DNA of 64,000 bases from Serratia marcescens subsp. marcescens ATCC 13880 (GCF_017299535.1 NZ_CP071238.1:1736001-1800000), one strand, 5' to 3'. Positions 1 to 9,470 are shown, numbered from the stretch's first letter. Program-made: numbers and translations. The notes: generated from the sequence alone by a model not told the origin.

Positions 1-273
1 CCAAGGCTGCGACAGCAGGTTCCACAGCCACGGATAGTCGCGGATCGCCGGAAACTGACCGGGGCCGTAGTAGATCAGGAAGATCTGCACCAGCAGCGGC
101 GTGCCGGTGAACAGCGTCACGTAGATCTTGACCAGCGGCGTCAGGATTGGCGTTTTCAGCGTCAGGATCACCGTCAGCAGCAGCGACAGCACCAGCGCGA
201 CGATCAGCGCGGCGACGGTCAGCGTCAGGCTGGTATGCAGCCCTTTGAGGATTTCCGGCAAATACTCAATCAT
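1..273 (-). CDS. artM: Arginine ABC transporter permease ArtM (3' part missing)
   Basis: Inner-membrane permease subunit of the arginine importer; it pairs with ArtQ and is driven by ArtP. Only the first 91 codons lie in the window; the rest runs off the left edge. The visible part has a hydrophobic helix near residues 10-35 and the Thr-Gly-Thr-Pro turn typical of polar amino acid permeases (HisM/ArtM type). The start codon overlaps the artQ stop by one base (TGATG), so translation is probably coupled. The identification rests on close similarity to E. coli ArtM and on operon position. Confidence 0.93.
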   Translation of the reverse strand, partial: MIEYLPEILKGLHTSLTLTVAALIVALVLSLLLTVILTLKTPILTPLVKIYVTLFTGTPLLVQIFLIYYGPGQFPAIRDYPWLWNLLSQPW

Positions 274-989
274 CAGACCGGCCCCCGCTCAAAGCGCGTG
301 GCGCGCAGCTCAATGCGTTTGATGACGTATTGGCTGAACAGCGTCACCAGCAGGTAGATGGCCGCCGCGATCACATACCAGGTAAAAGGCTCCTGGGTGC
401 GGGTGGCGATGCTCTTGGTTTGCAACATCAGATCGTTCACGCTGATCAGCGACACCAGCGCGGTGTCTTTCAACAACACCAGCCACTGATTGCCGAGGCC
501 GGGCAGGGCGTGGCGCCACATCTGCGGCATGATCAGGCGAAAGAAGATCGCCGCTTTACTCAGTCCAAGCGCTTGACCGGATTCCCACTGCCCCTGCGGC
601 ACCGCTTTGAGCGCGCCGCGCAGCGTCTGCGAGGCGTAGGCGGAATAGAGCAAGGCCAGGGCGATCACCCCGCACAGGAACGGGCTGACTTCGAAATTGT
701 CGATCGCCAGCTGAATCGGCAGTTGGAACAGACCGAGGTTGAGGGTAAAGCCGTCGGAGAGCATCAGCAGCAGCTGCGACGAGCCGAAATAGATAAACAG
801 CACCACCAGGATTTCCGGCAGGCCGCGCAACACGGTCACCCAGGCGGTGCCGAGCCAGCTGACCGCTTTCCAGCGGGACGATTCCCATACGGCGAACAGC
901 ATCGCCAGAATCAGCCCGAGGATCAGGGCGCAAACGGCAAGGCCGACGGTCATGCCGGCGGCGCTTGCTAAAGGTTGTAATTCATTCAT
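273..989 (-). CDS. artQ: Arginine ABC transporter permease ArtQ
   Basis: Second membrane subunit of the arginine importer. The 238-residue protein equals the E. coli length. It has about five hydrophobic helices (near 12-34, 55-75, 103-122, 165-185 and 203-222). The cytoplasmic EAA-type loop at about residues 136-156 (Glu-Ser-Gly then Ala-Leu-Gly-Leu) is where the ATPase docks. It lies 9 bp downstream of artI and overlaps artM, so it is part of the artPIQM transcription unit. Confidence 0.96.
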   Translation of the reverse strand: MNELQPLASAAGMTVGLAVCALILGLILAMLFAVWESSRWKAVSWLGTAWVTVLRGLPEILVVLFIYFGSSQLLLMLSDGFTLNLGLFQLPIQLAIDNFEVSPFLCGVIALALLYSAYASQTLRGALKAVPQGQWESGQALGLSKAAIFFRLIMPQMWRHALPGLGNQWLVLLKDTALVSLISVNDLMLQTKSIATRTQEPFTWYVIAAAIYLLVTLFSQYVIKRIELRATRFERGPV

Positions 990-998
990 TTGGGCGTA

Positions 999-1730
999 TT
1001 ACTGCTGGAACCATTTTTTGTAGATGGTTTCATAGGTCCCATCCTGCTTGATCTTGTCCAGAGCGGCGTTGAACTTGCCCTGCAGATCGGTATTCTTCTG
1101 GCGCACCGCGATGCCGAGGCCGGTGCCGAAGTAGTCTTTGTCGGTCACTTTGGCGCCCACTGCCGCCAGCGCGTCATTCTGCTTCAGCCACTCGTTGACC
1201 ACCGCGGTATCGCCGAACACCGCATCAACGCGGCCGTTCTTCAGATCCAAAATGGCGTTCTGGTAGCTGTCGTAAGGCACGGTGGTGATTTCCGGGTGCT
1301 TGTCGGTCAGGTATTTTTGGTGGGTGGTGCCGTTTTGCACGCCCACTTTCTTGCCTTTCAGCGCCGCCACGTCGGCGATTTTGCCTTTCTGCGCGATGAA
1401 CAGCGCCGAGTTATCGTAGTAAGGCTTGGTGAACAGCACCTGCTTCTCACGCTCCGGCGTAATGTCCATGCCAGCCATCACCGCATCGAAACGCTTGAAC
1501 TTCAGGCTCGGGATCAGGCTGTCGAACGCCTGGTTGGTGAAGGTGCACTCGGCCTGCATCTCTTTGCACAGCGCGTTGGCTAGATCGACATCAAAACCCT
1601 GAATTTTGTTGCCGGCGTCAATAAATTCAAATGGAGGATAGGAGGCTTCGGTAGCGAAACGGATGGTTTCGGCTGCGGAGGCGGAAACGCTGATGCCGGC
1701 CAGAACGGCGGCGATTATTAGTTTTTTCAT
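999..1730 (-). CDS. artI: Periplasmic arginine-binding protein ArtI
   Basis: Solute-binding protein that delivers arginine (or a related basic amino acid) to ArtQM. A 19-residue Sec signal peptide is visible (Lys-Lys at 2-3, hydrophobic core, Ala-Ser-Ala cleavage site before Ala20-Glu21). The mature part begins with the Ile-Arg-Phe-Ala-Thr-Glu strand of type-II polar amino acid binding proteins and contains the Gly-Phe-Asp-Val-Asp-Leu motif of this family. It is 243 residues long, as in E. coli. It lies between artP and artQ. The distinction from ArtJ is based on operon position. Confidence 0.95.
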   Translation of the reverse strand: MKKLIIAAVLAGISVSASAAETIRFATEASYPPFEFIDAGNKIQGFDVDLANALCKEMQAECTFTNQAFDSLIPSLKFKRFDAVMAGMDITPEREKQVLFTKPYYDNSALFIAQKGKIADVAALKGKKVGVQNGTTHQKYLTDKHPEITTVPYDSYQNAILDLKNGRVDAVFGDTAVVNEWLKQNDALAAVGAKVTDKDYFGTGLGIAVRQKNTDLQGKFNAALDKIKQDGTYETIYKKWFQQ

Positions 1731-1762
1731 CGCAAAATCCCCAAATTACAGCAAGTTAATTG

Positions 1763-2491
1763 TTAGTGTGATAAGTAGTTGGCAAACTCGGTGGTCCGTG
1801 GCTGCGCAAAGTGGCTGCTGTCGCCTTGCTCCACCACGTGGCCGTTTTCCATGTACACCACGCGGCTGGCGGTCTTGCGCGCCACTTCCACTTCGTGGGT
1901 GACGATCACCTGCGTGATGCCGGTGCCGGCCAGTTCGCGAATGATGCTGACGATCTGAGCGGTGATTTCCGGATCCAGCGCCGCGGTCGGTTCATCGAAC
2001 AGCAGCACCTGAGGTTCCATCATCAGGGCGCGGGCGATCGCCACGCGCTGCTGCTGGCCGCCGGAAAGGTGCAGCGGGAAGCGATCGGCGAAGTCGGTCA
2101 GGCGCAGACGCTTGAGCAGCTTGTCGGCGCGCTCCATCGCCTGAGCCTTGGTCAGACCCAGCACGCGGCAAGGCGCCTCGATCAGGTTCTGAACCACGGT
2201 GAGGTGAGGCCACAGGTTGTATTGCTGGAAGACCATGCCGACGTTTTGACGCAGCTCGCGAATGGCTTTCTCGCCCGGCGCCTGTTTGAAGTCGAATTGG
2301 TTGCCGGCGATCTGCAGTTGGCCCGAACGCGGCATTTCCAGCAGGTTCAGCACCCGCAGCAATGAGCTTTTCCCGGCGCCGCTTGGGCCAAGCAGCACCA
2401 GGGTTTCCCCGGCTGGACAATCCAGCGTGATGTCAAACAGCGCCTGGTGAGCGCCGTAATAGCAATTGATACCGTTAAGTTGAATACTCAT
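1763..2491 (-). CDS. artP: Arginine ABC transporter ATPase ArtP
   Basis: ATP-binding subunit that powers ArtQM. Walker A is Gly-Pro-Ser-Gly-Ala-Gly-Lys-Ser at 35-42, the ABC signature Leu-Ser-Gly-Gly-Gln starts at 142, and Walker B ends in Phe-Asp-Glu at about 165-167. I chose the ATG at 2491, giving 242 residues starting Met-Ser-Ile-Gln-Leu, which matches E. coli. An in-frame ATG seven codons upstream would duplicate the Met-Ser-Ile-Gln start and is less likely. It is the first gene of artPIQM, and two ARG-box-like sites lie about 47-81 bp upstream. Confidence 0.96.
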   Translation of the reverse strand: MSIQLNGINCYYGAHQALFDITLDCPAGETLVLLGPSGAGKSSLLRVLNLLEMPRSGQLQIAGNQFDFKQAPGEKAIRELRQNVGMVFQQYNLWPHLTVVQNLIEAPCRVLGLTKAQAMERADKLLKRLRLTDFADRFPLHLSGGQQQRVAIARALMMEPQVLLFDEPTAALDPEITAQIVSIIRELAGTGITQVIVTHEVEVARKTASRVVYMENGHVVEQGDSSHFAQPRTTEFANYLSH

Positions 2492-2535
2492 GCGCCAGAA
2501 TTGAATAGACATTGATGCCGCAAATGTTAACTTCC

Positions 2536-2574
2536 ACAGAATACTTATGCAATCTTTGTGCGTTAAAATTTATG
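2536..2574 (-). promoter_or_regulatory. Two tandem ARG-box-like ArgR sites before artP
   Basis: On the + strand AGAATACTTATGCA (2538-2551) matches the inverted-repeat core TGAATNNNNATTCA on the other strand at 12 of 14 positions. TGCGTTAAAATTTA (2559-2572) matches at about 11 of 14. The two centres are exactly 21 bp apart, the spacing known for ARG boxes bound by one ArgR hexamer. The sites lie just upstream of artP, so arginine-dependent repression of artPIQM is the likely role. The matches were made by eye. Confidence 0.6.
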
Positions 2575-2716
2575 AGTGTGCGGCGGGACAGTAAAAGATT
2601 AGCACAAGATACCGCGACTCAAGCCGAGGGAGGGGATTTGTGGCGCAGGCTGTGATATCGGTAGCGAAATTTTTTCTATTGGACGAAATTTGAGCGGCGG
2701 CGGACAGCGGGGATGA

Positions 2717-2739
2717 CCGACGCGGCAAGCCCGCGTCGG
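2717..2739 (-). terminator. GC-rich hairpin after ybjP
   Basis: A perfect 9-bp stem CCGACGCGG / CCGCGTCGG with a 5-nt loop lies 15 bp after the ybjP stop. There is no U-tract on the minus strand, so it may only be a stabilising hairpin or a weak terminator between ybjP and the artP promoter. Confidence 0.4.
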
Positions 2740-2753
2740 CCGGGGAAGGCGGG

Positions 2754-3296
2754 TTACTGGTTTTCCAGCACCTGGCGCACGCTGCCGTTGGTGGCGTGCG
2801 CTGGAACATTCAGGTAGCGAATATCATCAACCACCCAGCAGGTGCCTTCGCGCACCATCAGCACTTCGTCTTGCCAGTTCACGGTGCTGTTGGCGTCTTT
2901 CTGGTAGCTCAGATCAACGCGCAGCGGGATGTTCTTCGCATCGGTGTTAGGAATGGTCGAGGCGCTGGCGACGGAGGCGTTGCTTGGCCCTTGCGCATTG
3001 CCGGAGAACAGATCGCCGGTTATCCGGTGCTTGCCCGGGTTTTGAGCGGCGCTGGCCAGATCCTGATACAGCACTTTGCTCAGATAGGGCTGCAGCTGCG
3101 CCAGGCGGTTGCTGTCCGGCAGGCCGGCGCCCTGCTGGATGCGCAGGTCATAGAACTTTTGCGCGACCGTATCCGGGCCGCCTTCCACACAGCTGCCGCT
3201 GCGGGTGCCGATATCCTTGTATGCCGGTTCCACCGTGGTACAGGCACTCAGCAACAGCGCTAAGGGTAAAACAGCCGCAATCGTTTTTGTTTTCAT
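2754..3296 (-). CDS. ybjP: Lipoprotein YbjP
   Basis: Putative outer-membrane lipoprotein of unknown function (DUF3828 type). The signal peptide ends in a lipobox Leu-Ser-Ala-Cys with Cys19 as the lipidation site. Thr at +2 predicts sorting to the outer membrane by the Lol system. The rest of the 180-residue protein is soluble. It contains the Gly-Thr-Arg-Ser-Gly segment and a conserved Cys-Trp-Val-Val-Asp-Asp block near the C-terminus, both as in E. coli YbjP (171 residues). It lies upstream of artP in the same direction and is divergent from ybjQ, as in E. coli. Confidence 0.9.
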   Translation of the reverse strand: MKTKTIAAVLPLALLLSACTTVEPAYKDIGTRSGSCVEGGPDTVAQKFYDLRIQQGAGLPDSNRLAQLQPYLSKVLYQDLASAAQNPGKHRITGDLFSGNAQGPSNASVASASTIPNTDAKNIPLRVDLSYQKDANSTVNWQDEVLMVREGTCWVVDDIRYLNVPAHATNGSVRQVLENQ

Positions 3297-3455
3297 CTTA
3301 TTACCTTATGTGAAAGTCTCTACCATGAAGACCGATAGCTTACAGTATAAATGCGTTTTTTGGCCTTGCATTCGTACTGCGTGCCATTGATTAAGCGAAC
3401 ATAACGCCAATCTTCTGGTCATAGATACGTTGAATTAATCAAACAAGGAATTCTG

Positions 3456-3779
3456 ATGCAGCTTTCAACTACCCCGACCCTGGAAGGGTTCACCATTACC
3501 GAATACTGCGGCGTCGTCACCGGCGAAGCGATCCTCGGCGCCAACATTTTTCGTGATTTCTTCGCCGGCGTGCGCGATATCGTCGGCGGCCGCTCGGGCG
3601 CTTATGAGAAAGAGTTGCGCAAGGCGCGCTTGATTGCGTTCGAAGAGCTAGAAGATCAGGCAAAAGAGCTGGGCGCCAACGCGGTGGTCGGCATTGATAT
3701 CGATTATGAAACCGTTGGCAAAGACGGCAGCATGCTGATGGTGACCGTCAGCGGCACCGCGGTGAAAGTCAGCCGCTAA
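3456..3779 (+). CDS. ybjQ: YbjQ family protein (DUF74)
   Basis: Small cytoplasmic protein of 107 residues with no signal peptide. It carries the conserved Gly-Glu-Ala-Ile-Leu-Gly-Ala-Asn turn at about 22-30 and the Gly-Ala-Asn-Ala-Val-Val-Gly-Ile-Asp segment at about 73-81 that mark the YbjQ/DUF74 family. Family members form pentamers and have been called heavy-metal-binding, but the function is not established. A good AAGGA ribosome site precedes the ATG. It is divergent from ybjP and convergent with the DUF3300 gene. Confidence 0.93.
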   Translation: MQLSTTPTLEGFTITEYCGVVTGEAILGANIFRDFFAGVRDIVGGRSGAYEKELRKARLIAFEELEDQAKELGANAVVGIDIDYETVGKDGSMLMVTVSGTAVKVSR

Positions 3780-3791
3780 CGCCATTCTCCG

Positions 3792-3815
3792 CGCCCCGGC
3801 CGTTTCGCCGGGGCG
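3792..3815. terminator. Hairpin between convergent ybjQ and DUF3300 genes
   Basis: A perfect 9-bp stem CGCCCCGGC / GCCGGGGCG with a 6-nt loop lies 12 bp after the ybjQ stop and 13 bp past the end of the DUF3300 gene. It could stop transcription from both sides, although there is no U-run. Confidence 0.45.
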
Positions 3816-3828
3816 ACATCCTGTAGGT

Positions 3829-5310
3829 TCATCCCACCTTGTGCTGCTCGACGATCGGGCGGTGTTCCTGCGGTTTCACCGGCGCCGGCGCTTGGCGATG
3901 CGGCATCGGCTGAACGGACGGCTGGTGGATCTGCGGCGCCGGGGCAGGATGCGGCATGATGCGCGCTTGCGGCACAGGTGCCGGGCGCACTAACGCCGGA
4001 TGCAGCGTTGCGGCCGGTTCGCGCGCCCCCGGCTGAACGACGTGCGGCACTATCTGAACCTGGGGGTGCACGGCGGATGGATGCACCGGCGCAGCATGCA
4101 CGGCCATCGGCTCCTGCGCGTGGGGCGCCGCCGGCGCGGTATGCGTGAACGTCGGCATGCTCCTCGGCTGTTGCACATGGGGCGCGTTGACCGACTGTTG
4201 CACGTGCGGCGCGGCCGCTACCGGCTGGCTGTGCGCAAAGGTCGGCAGGGTCATCGGCGCATGGGCCGCAGGCGCGACACGCGGCTGCGCGTTAGGCGTC
4301 TGCGGGTTGAAATGTGGCGTCGGCGCGGCGGTCGTATTGTTGTAGTTATTCACTGTATGGATGCTGCGATTCACATTGTTCACGTTGTTATATTGGTTGA
4401 TGTTGGTGACGCGATTCACCACGGTGGTGGAATGCGATACGTAGGGCGCATCGCGATAGACCACCGGTTGGCGTCGATCGTCCCAGCGCATATCCCAGTT
4501 GTGCCAGCCGCTGTTGTGCTGGTTGAACAATGAGGCGACCGCAATGCCGACACCGAAGCTGATCACGCCGGCCGCCAACATGTCGCCGCCGCTGTAGCCC
4601 GAAGGTTGATACCGATAGCTCGGATAAGCTGGGACCGGCGTGCCGTAGGCCACCCAGGGATCGTAATGCGGGACGTAAACCGTATCCGGCTGGCTGGGTT
4701 CGATGACGATGGTTTCGCCCGGCGCCGCCACCACGCGCTGGCGATAGGGCTGCCGCTCAACGTAACGGGTGGTGGGAGCCACGACGATGCGCTGCTGCGG
4801 GGTGTTTTTCAGCGTGCCTTGGCTGGCCGCCCGTTGACGCATCACCTGAATGGCGTTCATCACGTCGGTGGGATCGTTCAGGGAGGCGCTGCCCAGGGCG
4901 GTGGTCCAGGGGATGTTTTTCGCCATTTGATCGAGCACGTCGGGGAATTGCACCAGGCCGCGCACGCTGGGATCCCAAGGCTGAGTGTCGGCCGCTGAGC
5001 TGAGCGCCGCCGGTTGCAACCCGCGGTTTTGCGCCAGCCAGGCATCCGCGGCGCTGATTTGGTCAGGATAACCCGCGCCGGCCAACACCTGCGCCAGCAG
5101 CTTGTCGGGGAACAGCGCCACCGGGCTGACCAACTGGTACAGCTGGTCGGCGGTCAGCGGCGTATAGGCCGGCGCGCTCACATTGGCGGCGGATGCAGCC
5201 GAGGGCGGTGCGCTTGCGCCCATCGCGTCAGCGACTTTTTGCCGATCGCAGCCGCTGAGCGGCAGCATGGCGGCACAGAGCAACCAGGACAGATAGCGTG
5301 GCGTGAACAT
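3829..5310 (-). CDS. DUF3300 lipoprotein with low-complexity tail
   Basis: The 493-residue protein has a signal peptide ending in Leu-Pro-Leu-Ser-Gly-Cys (Cys21 lipidated). The residue after Cys is Asp, the classical Lol-avoidance signal in enterobacteria, so the lipoprotein should stay in the inner membrane facing the periplasm. Residues about 50-270 form the DUF3300 domain (Leu-Phe-Pro-Asp-Lys-Leu-Leu-Ala-Gln-Val-Leu, and Trp-Asp-Pro-Ser-Val near 110). Residues from about 300 are a Pro/His/Ala/Gln/Val-rich tail with recurring His-Val-Gln-Gln and Ala-Pro-His motifs, probably disordered. Function is unknown. No DUF2950 partner gene is next to it. The gene is absent from this place in E. coli. 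Confidence 0.85.
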   Translation of the reverse strand: MFTPRYLSWLLCAAMLPLSGCDRQKVADAMGASAPPSAASAANVSAPAYTPLTADQLYQLVSPVALFPDKLLAQVLAGAGYPDQISAADAWLAQNRGLQPAALSSAADTQPWDPSVRGLVQFPDVLDQMAKNIPWTTALGSASLNDPTDVMNAIQVMRQRAASQGTLKNTPQQRIVVAPTTRYVERQPYRQRVVAAPGETIVIEPSQPDTVYVPHYDPWVAYGTPVPAYPSYRYQPSGYSGGDMLAAGVISFGVGIAVASLFNQHNSGWHNWDMRWDDRRQPVVYRDAPYVSHSTTVVNRVTNINQYNNVNNVNRSIHTVNNYNNTTAAPTPHFNPQTPNAQPRVAPAAHAPMTLPTFAHSQPVAAAPHVQQSVNAPHVQQPRSMPTFTHTAPAAPHAQEPMAVHAAPVHPSAVHPQVQIVPHVVQPGAREPAATLHPALVRPAPVPQARIMPHPAPAPQIHQPSVQPMPHRQAPAPVKPQEHRPIVEQHKVG

Positions 5311-5497
5311 GTTCGACTCCGCTCTTTCGGCGCAGATGATACTTTGAGACTATCATGGGCGGGAAAGGCCGCCAGTCGGGAGCAACACTCGCTTGCACAT
5401 CGGCGTTGTCTGTCATTATTTCTCGACGAACGTGATGATTGGATACAGGTCAATCGCGTCGCGTTACATCTCTCACGGACGCCAATCAGGAGGATAA

Positions 5498-6334
5498 GTG
5501 AAAATTTGGCCAGGGATCATCGCCGCCGCGCTGTTGGCGGGGTGCCAAAATCCGCAGCAGGACACGCTCGTCGATCGCGGCGCTTACCAGCTCGAGACGC
5601 TGCACCAGGCGCAGGGCGCCGATCGGCGCATTCGCTTTCTGGTGATGCACTATACGGCGGAAGACTTTCATTCATCGCTGAAAACGCTGACCGATGAACA
5701 CGTCAGCGCGCACTACCTGTTGCCGGCGCATCCGCAGCGCGAACACGGCAAACCGACGGTGTACCGGCTGGTGCCGGAAGCGATGCGCGCCTGGCATGCC
5801 GGCGCCAGCGCCTGGCGCGGCCGCAGCAACCTCAACGACACCTCGATCGGTATCGAAATCGTCAACAAGGGGTTCACCCGCAGCATGCTGTTCACCCATT
5901 GGCAGCCTTATACGGCGGAGCAGATCGCCGTGCTGATCCCGCTGAGCCGCGACATCATCCAACGCTATGGCATCCAGCCGCAGGACGTGGTGGGGCACAG
6001 CGACATCGCGCCGCAGCGCAAACAGGATCCCGGCCCGCTGTTCCCCTGGCGGCAGCTGGCGCAGGCCGGCATCGGCGCCTGGCCGGACGAACGAGACGTG
6101 CAGCGTTTGCTGGCGGGGCGCGATCGCCATGCGCCGGTGCCGATGACGCCGCTGCTCGATAAGCTGGCGCGTTACGGCTACGCGGTTGATGCGTCATGGG
6201 ATGCGCGGCAGCAGCGCAATGTGCTGGCGGCGTTTCAGATGCATTTCCGGCCCGACGATGTGCGCGGTGAGCCGGATGCAGAGAGTGAGGCGATTATCGA
6301 TGCGCTGCTGGTGAAGTACGGCGCGTGGCGTTGA
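5498..6334 (+). CDS. amiD: N-acetylmuramoyl-L-alanine amidase AmiD, lipoprotein
   Basis: Zinc amidase that cuts the MurNAc-L-alanine bond in peptidoglycan or anhydro-muropeptides. The start is GTG preceded by a strong AGGAGG. The signal peptide ends in Leu-Ala-Gly-Cys16; Gln at +2 fits outer-membrane anchoring. The Amidase_2 domain spans about 35-185. Zinc ligands by family alignment are His51, His167 and Asp177, with catalytic Glu120 and Lys175 in the segment Asp-Ile-Ala-Pro-Gln-Arg-Lys. A C-terminal peptidoglycan-binding-like helical domain covers about 205-278. The length matches E. coli AmiD (YbjR). Confidence 0.95.
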   Translation: MKIWPGIIAAALLAGCQNPQQDTLVDRGAYQLETLHQAQGADRRIRFLVMHYTAEDFHSSLKTLTDEHVSAHYLLPAHPQREHGKPTVYRLVPEAMRAWHAGASAWRGRSNLNDTSIGIEIVNKGFTRSMLFTHWQPYTAEQIAVLIPLSRDIIQRYGIQPQDVVGHSDIAPQRKQDPGPLFPWRQLAQAGIGAWPDERDVQRLLAGRDRHAPVPMTPLLDKLARYGYAVDASWDARQQRNVLAAFQMHFRPDDVRGEPDAESEAIIDALLVKYGAWR

Positions 6335-7345
6335 TTACAGGCCGTGCAGTTTGCCGTGATCTTTCAGCCAGCGGGCGGTGCGCGCGATGCCTTCTTCCAG
6401 CGAGACGATCGGCTGATAGCCCAGCTCTTGCTGCGCGCGGGTGGTATCGAGCGTGAGGTCGAAGTTGAGTTTGGCGACGCCGTAGTGGGTCAACACCGGC
6501 TCCTTTTCGCTTTTGCTGCCCAGGCGCTCCATGCCGCGCGCCATCATGTCGAGCATCGGGTAGGGGACGGAGCGGATGCGGCACTTCATGCCCAAATCGT
6601 CGATCAGCTGCTGCACCACGGTGCGAAGCGGACGCGGCTGCTGGTTGGTGATGTTGTAGGCGCGGCCGGACGGCGTGTCTTCTTTTAGCGTCGCCAGCCA
6701 CATGGCGTGCACCGCGTTCTCCAGATAGGTCATGTCCACCATCGCCGCGCCGCCGCGCGGCAGCAGCAGGTTGCCGTAGCGTTTGATCATTTGCAGCAGC
6801 CGCGGCAGCATCACCTTGTCGTGCGGCCCGAACAATCCCTGCGGGCGCAGAATGGTGAAATGGGTCTGCGGATTGGACAGCGCCAACTGCTGGATCACTT
6901 GCTCGCCGGCGGCCTTGCTGCGCGCGAACTCATTGGCGTAGCGCTGCGGGCGGAAGTCTTCGGTTACGTTGCGGTGATGGTGGTAATCAAAATAGATCGC
7001 CGGGGAAGAGATGTGAATGAACTGCGCCACGCCATAGGCCGCCGCCCATTCGCCGAGGCGGCGGGTGGCGCGGACGTTGGCCAGTTCGAAGGCTTCTTCG
7101 GTGCCCCAGGGCGAGGTAAAGCTGGAACAGTGCCACAGCACGTCGACGTCCGCCAGCATCGCCTTGGCCTGCGAAGAGATCAGGTTGGTGAGATCGGCAT
7201 GAATGAACTCCGCGCCCATTTTTTCCAGCAGGCCGCCCATCGCCTGGTTACGGCCAGTGGCGCGCACTTTGATGCCCTGGCGGCGCAGATATTCAACGGC
7301 GTTACGGCCTAACCCACTGGTGGCACCGGTGACCAATACCTTCAT
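6335..7345 (-). CDS. ybjS: NAD(P)-dependent epimerase/dehydratase-like YbjS
   Basis: Extended short-chain dehydrogenase of unknown substrate. The N-terminal Rossmann motif Thr-Gly-Ala-Thr-Ser-Gly-Leu-Gly is at residues 6-13. The catalytic-type segment Ser-Ser-Pro-Ala-Ile-Tyr-Phe-Asp-Tyr is near 130. I chose the ATG at 7345, giving 336 residues starting Met-Lys-Val-Leu-Val, one fewer than E. coli YbjS. A longer in-frame reading to 7633 adds unconserved sequence. The gene converges with amiD with no spacer and lies downstream of ybjT on the same strand. Confidence 0.92.
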   Translation of the reverse strand: MKVLVTGATSGLGRNAVEYLRRQGIKVRATGRNQAMGGLLEKMGAEFIHADLTNLISSQAKAMLADVDVLWHCSSFTSPWGTEEAFELANVRATRRLGEWAAAYGVAQFIHISSPAIYFDYHHHRNVTEDFRPQRYANEFARSKAAGEQVIQQLALSNPQTHFTILRPQGLFGPHDKVMLPRLLQMIKRYGNLLLPRGGAAMVDMTYLENAVHAMWLATLKEDTPSGRAYNITNQQPRPLRTVVQQLIDDLGMKCRIRSVPYPMLDMMARGMERLGSKSEKEPVLTHYGVAKLNFDLTLDTTRAQQELGYQPIVSLEEGIARTARWLKDHGKLHGL

Positions 7346-7503
7346 AACGGACTCTATTCTCACCCAAAATCGGAATACCGGCGGGCGCTTGCGGCGCTCC
7401 CAGCAAATAAGATGCCATTCTTCCGTGATTTCGTGCGCTATGCAATCGGAAAGCCCCGAAGCACAGCGGCAAACTGTGCGGTTGATCGACAAATGAACGG
7501 CAT

Positions 7504-8943
7504 TCAGCGCTGTTGGCGGTCCAGGTTCTCGGCCAGTGTCGCGATGCGCTTCGCCATGCCGCGAAAAATGAACAGGTGTGCGGGCATCATGGCGAACCAA
7601 TACAGCAGCCCACTGAAGCCGGCCGGATGCCACCAGGCGCGCACGTCCAGCGTGCGGCGATCGCCGCGATCGGTAATGGTGAAGCTCAACCGCCCCAGCC
7701 CTGGCGCCTTCATGCCGAACAGCAGCGCCAGTTGCCGCAGCGGTTTCAGCGTGATGACTTTCCAGCCGTCGATTTCGTCACCCAGCGCCAGGGTCGTGCG
7801 CGCCGGGCGGCCATAGACCACGCCGTTGCCGATCATGTCGTCCATGCGGGCGCGGACCCGCCACAGGATATTGGCGTAGAAATAGCCTTCTTCACCTCCC
7901 AGTTGCTGCACCGTTTGCCACAGCGCCTGGCTGCTGGCGGCGGTATTCAGCGCGCAACCGGCCTGTTTCGGGTAGTAGCCGTAGCCGGGGCGCCAGCGGG
8001 CCCGCGCCGCCGGATCGTAGCCCCAGTCGGCGGAATCGACCACCTCCAGTTCGCGCTGCAGCGTGGCGGTGACCGCCTGATCAAAAGTGTGCAGACGCTG
8101 CGGGATCAAGGCTTGCAGCGGCCGGCCGTCGGCGGGCAGATCGTGCTTCAGGCCCTGGATCAGCGCGCGCGCGATCGGCGTCGGCACCGAGGTGATCAGG
8201 CTGATGAACCACACTGAAATCAGTCGCGTCGGCAAGGGGATCGGGATCAGCCAGCGCCGCTTGCCGCTGATGGCGATAAAGCGTTTGAACATATCCTGAT
8301 AGCTGAGGTATTCAGGCCCGGCGACGTCGAAGATGCGGTGTTCCTCCGCCGGGTGCGCCAGCAGATCGGCAAGGTAAACCAGCAGGTTCTCCAGCGCCAC
8401 CGGCGAGGACTTCGAGCGCACCCAGCGCGGCGGCGTCAGCACCGGCAGGTTATAGACCATGTCGCGCATCACTTCGAACGCCGCCGAACCGGGGCCGACG
8501 ATGATGCCGGCGCGCAGCTCGGTCACCGGCACACCGCTCTGGCGCAGGATCTCGCCGGTCAGGCGGCGGGCCGCCAGGTGCGGCGAACTGTCGTCGTTCG
8601 GCTGCAGCGCGCCGAGAAAGATCACCTGTTTGACGCCGGCATTGCGCAGCGCGTCGCGCAGGTTTTCCGCCGCCTGGCGTTCCTTCTCGATAAAGTCGTC
8701 GCCGTCGCCCATCGCGTGCACCAGATAGTAAAGCGTATCGATTTCCCACAGCGCCGCGCTCAGAGTTTCCGGGCGGTGCAGATCGACATACAGGCAGTTG
8801 ACCTGCGGCCAGTTCTGCGCCTGCAGCCACTCGATGCGCCGTGCGGCGGCGGTAATCTGGTGCCCCTGTTCGATCAGGTGCGGGATCAGGTTCTGGCCTA
8901 TATAGCCGCTGGCTCCAAGAACCAGTACGCGTTGGGGTGTCAT
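7504..8943 (-). CDS. ybjT: SDR-like protein YbjT with DUF2867 domain
   Basis: Predicted nucleotide-binding protein of 479 residues. The Rossmann segment Leu-Gly-Ala-Ser-Gly-Tyr-Ile-Gly is at about 9-16 (atypical SDR, NAD-binding-10 type), followed by a C-terminal DUF2867 half from about 320. Hydrophobic stretches near 265-285 and 445-465 suggest membrane association. I chose the ATG at 8943 (Met-Thr-Pro-Gln-Arg), which matches the E. coli start; the longer reading to 9057 is not conserved. Its activity is unknown. It is probably co-transcribed with ybjS. Confidence 0.9.
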   Translation of the reverse strand: MTPQRVLVLGASGYIGQNLIPHLIEQGHQITAAARRIEWLQAQNWPQVNCLYVDLHRPETLSAALWEIDTLYYLVHAMGDGDDFIEKERQAAENLRDALRNAGVKQVIFLGALQPNDDSSPHLAARRLTGEILRQSGVPVTELRAGIIVGPGSAAFEVMRDMVYNLPVLTPPRWVRSKSSPVALENLLVYLADLLAHPAEEHRIFDVAGPEYLSYQDMFKRFIAISGKRRWLIPIPLPTRLISVWFISLITSVPTPIARALIQGLKHDLPADGRPLQALIPQRLHTFDQAVTATLQRELEVVDSADWGYDPAARARWRPGYGYYPKQAGCALNTAASSQALWQTVQQLGGEEGYFYANILWRVRARMDDMIGNGVVYGRPARTTLALGDEIDGWKVITLKPLRQLALLFGMKAPGLGRLSFTITDRGDRRTLDVRAWWHPAGFSGLLYWFAMMPAHLFIFRGMAKRIATLAENLDRQQR

Positions 8944-9093
8944 CGGGCCGCCTTGTGCGGTAGAGGATTGGCAGAACGACAGGATGCCAAATTCAGGGTT
9001 TAAATGCACATTTTGTATGGGTATAAGTCGGTTGCATCCATCCTGACGCAGGTTCACACTACGCGCCCCTTATCGCACGAAAAACCGGATGCC

Positions 9094-9441
9094 ATGAAGC
9101 TCAATGTGATTTGTTACGCCCTGCTGGGTCTGGCGCTGATCGCCAGTTTGTTCTCGCCGCATCCGGTGTGGATGTGGTTGTTGCTGGCCAACCTGCTGAC
9201 GTTTCTGATCTACGGCGGCGATAAGCTGGCGGCGCGCAAAGGGTGGCGACGGGTGCCGGAGGCGACGCTGTTGCTGTTCGGCGCGCTGGGCGGCTGGTTG
9301 GGCGCGCTGCTGGCGCAGCAGCTGTTTCGCCACAAAACCCAGAAGCAACCGTTTAAAACCTGGTTCATCCTCAGCGTGGCGCTCAATCTGGCGGCGGTGC
9401 TGGGGCTGTGGTACTGGGTTTACGGCCGCTGGATCTTCTGA
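9094..9441 (+). CDS. DUF1294 small membrane protein
   Basis: Small protein of 115 residues with three hydrophobic segments (near 5-20, 24-45 and 92-112). The signature of DUF1294 proteins is present: a Tyr-Gly-Gly-Asp-Lys-Leu-Ala-Ala motif followed by Trp-Arg-Val-Pro-Glu and a Gly-Gly-Trp-Leu-Gly-Ala turn, then Lys-Thr-Gln-Lys-Gln. Function is unknown. The ATG at 9094 is chosen because the hydrophobic N-terminus begins there; an in-frame ATG at 9004 would add 30 unconserved residues. It is divergent from ybjT and is not in the E. coli locus. Confidence 0.8.
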   Translation: MKLNVICYALLGLALIASLFSPHPVWMWLLLANLLTFLIYGGDKLAARKGWRRVPEATLLLFGALGGWLGALLAQQLFRHKTQKQPFKTWFILSVALNLAAVLGLWYWVYGRWIF

Positions 9442-9445
9442 TTGC

Positions 9446-9464
9446 GGGGCGCGGCCTGCGCCCC
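9446..9464. terminator. Hairpin between convergent DUF1294 gene and ltaE
   Basis: A perfect 7-bp stem GGGGCGC / GCGCCCC with a 5-nt loop lies 4 bp after the DUF1294 stop and just past the end of ltaE. It has no U-tract. It may end transcripts from both sides. Confidence 0.4.
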
Positions 9465-9470
9465 TGGCGA

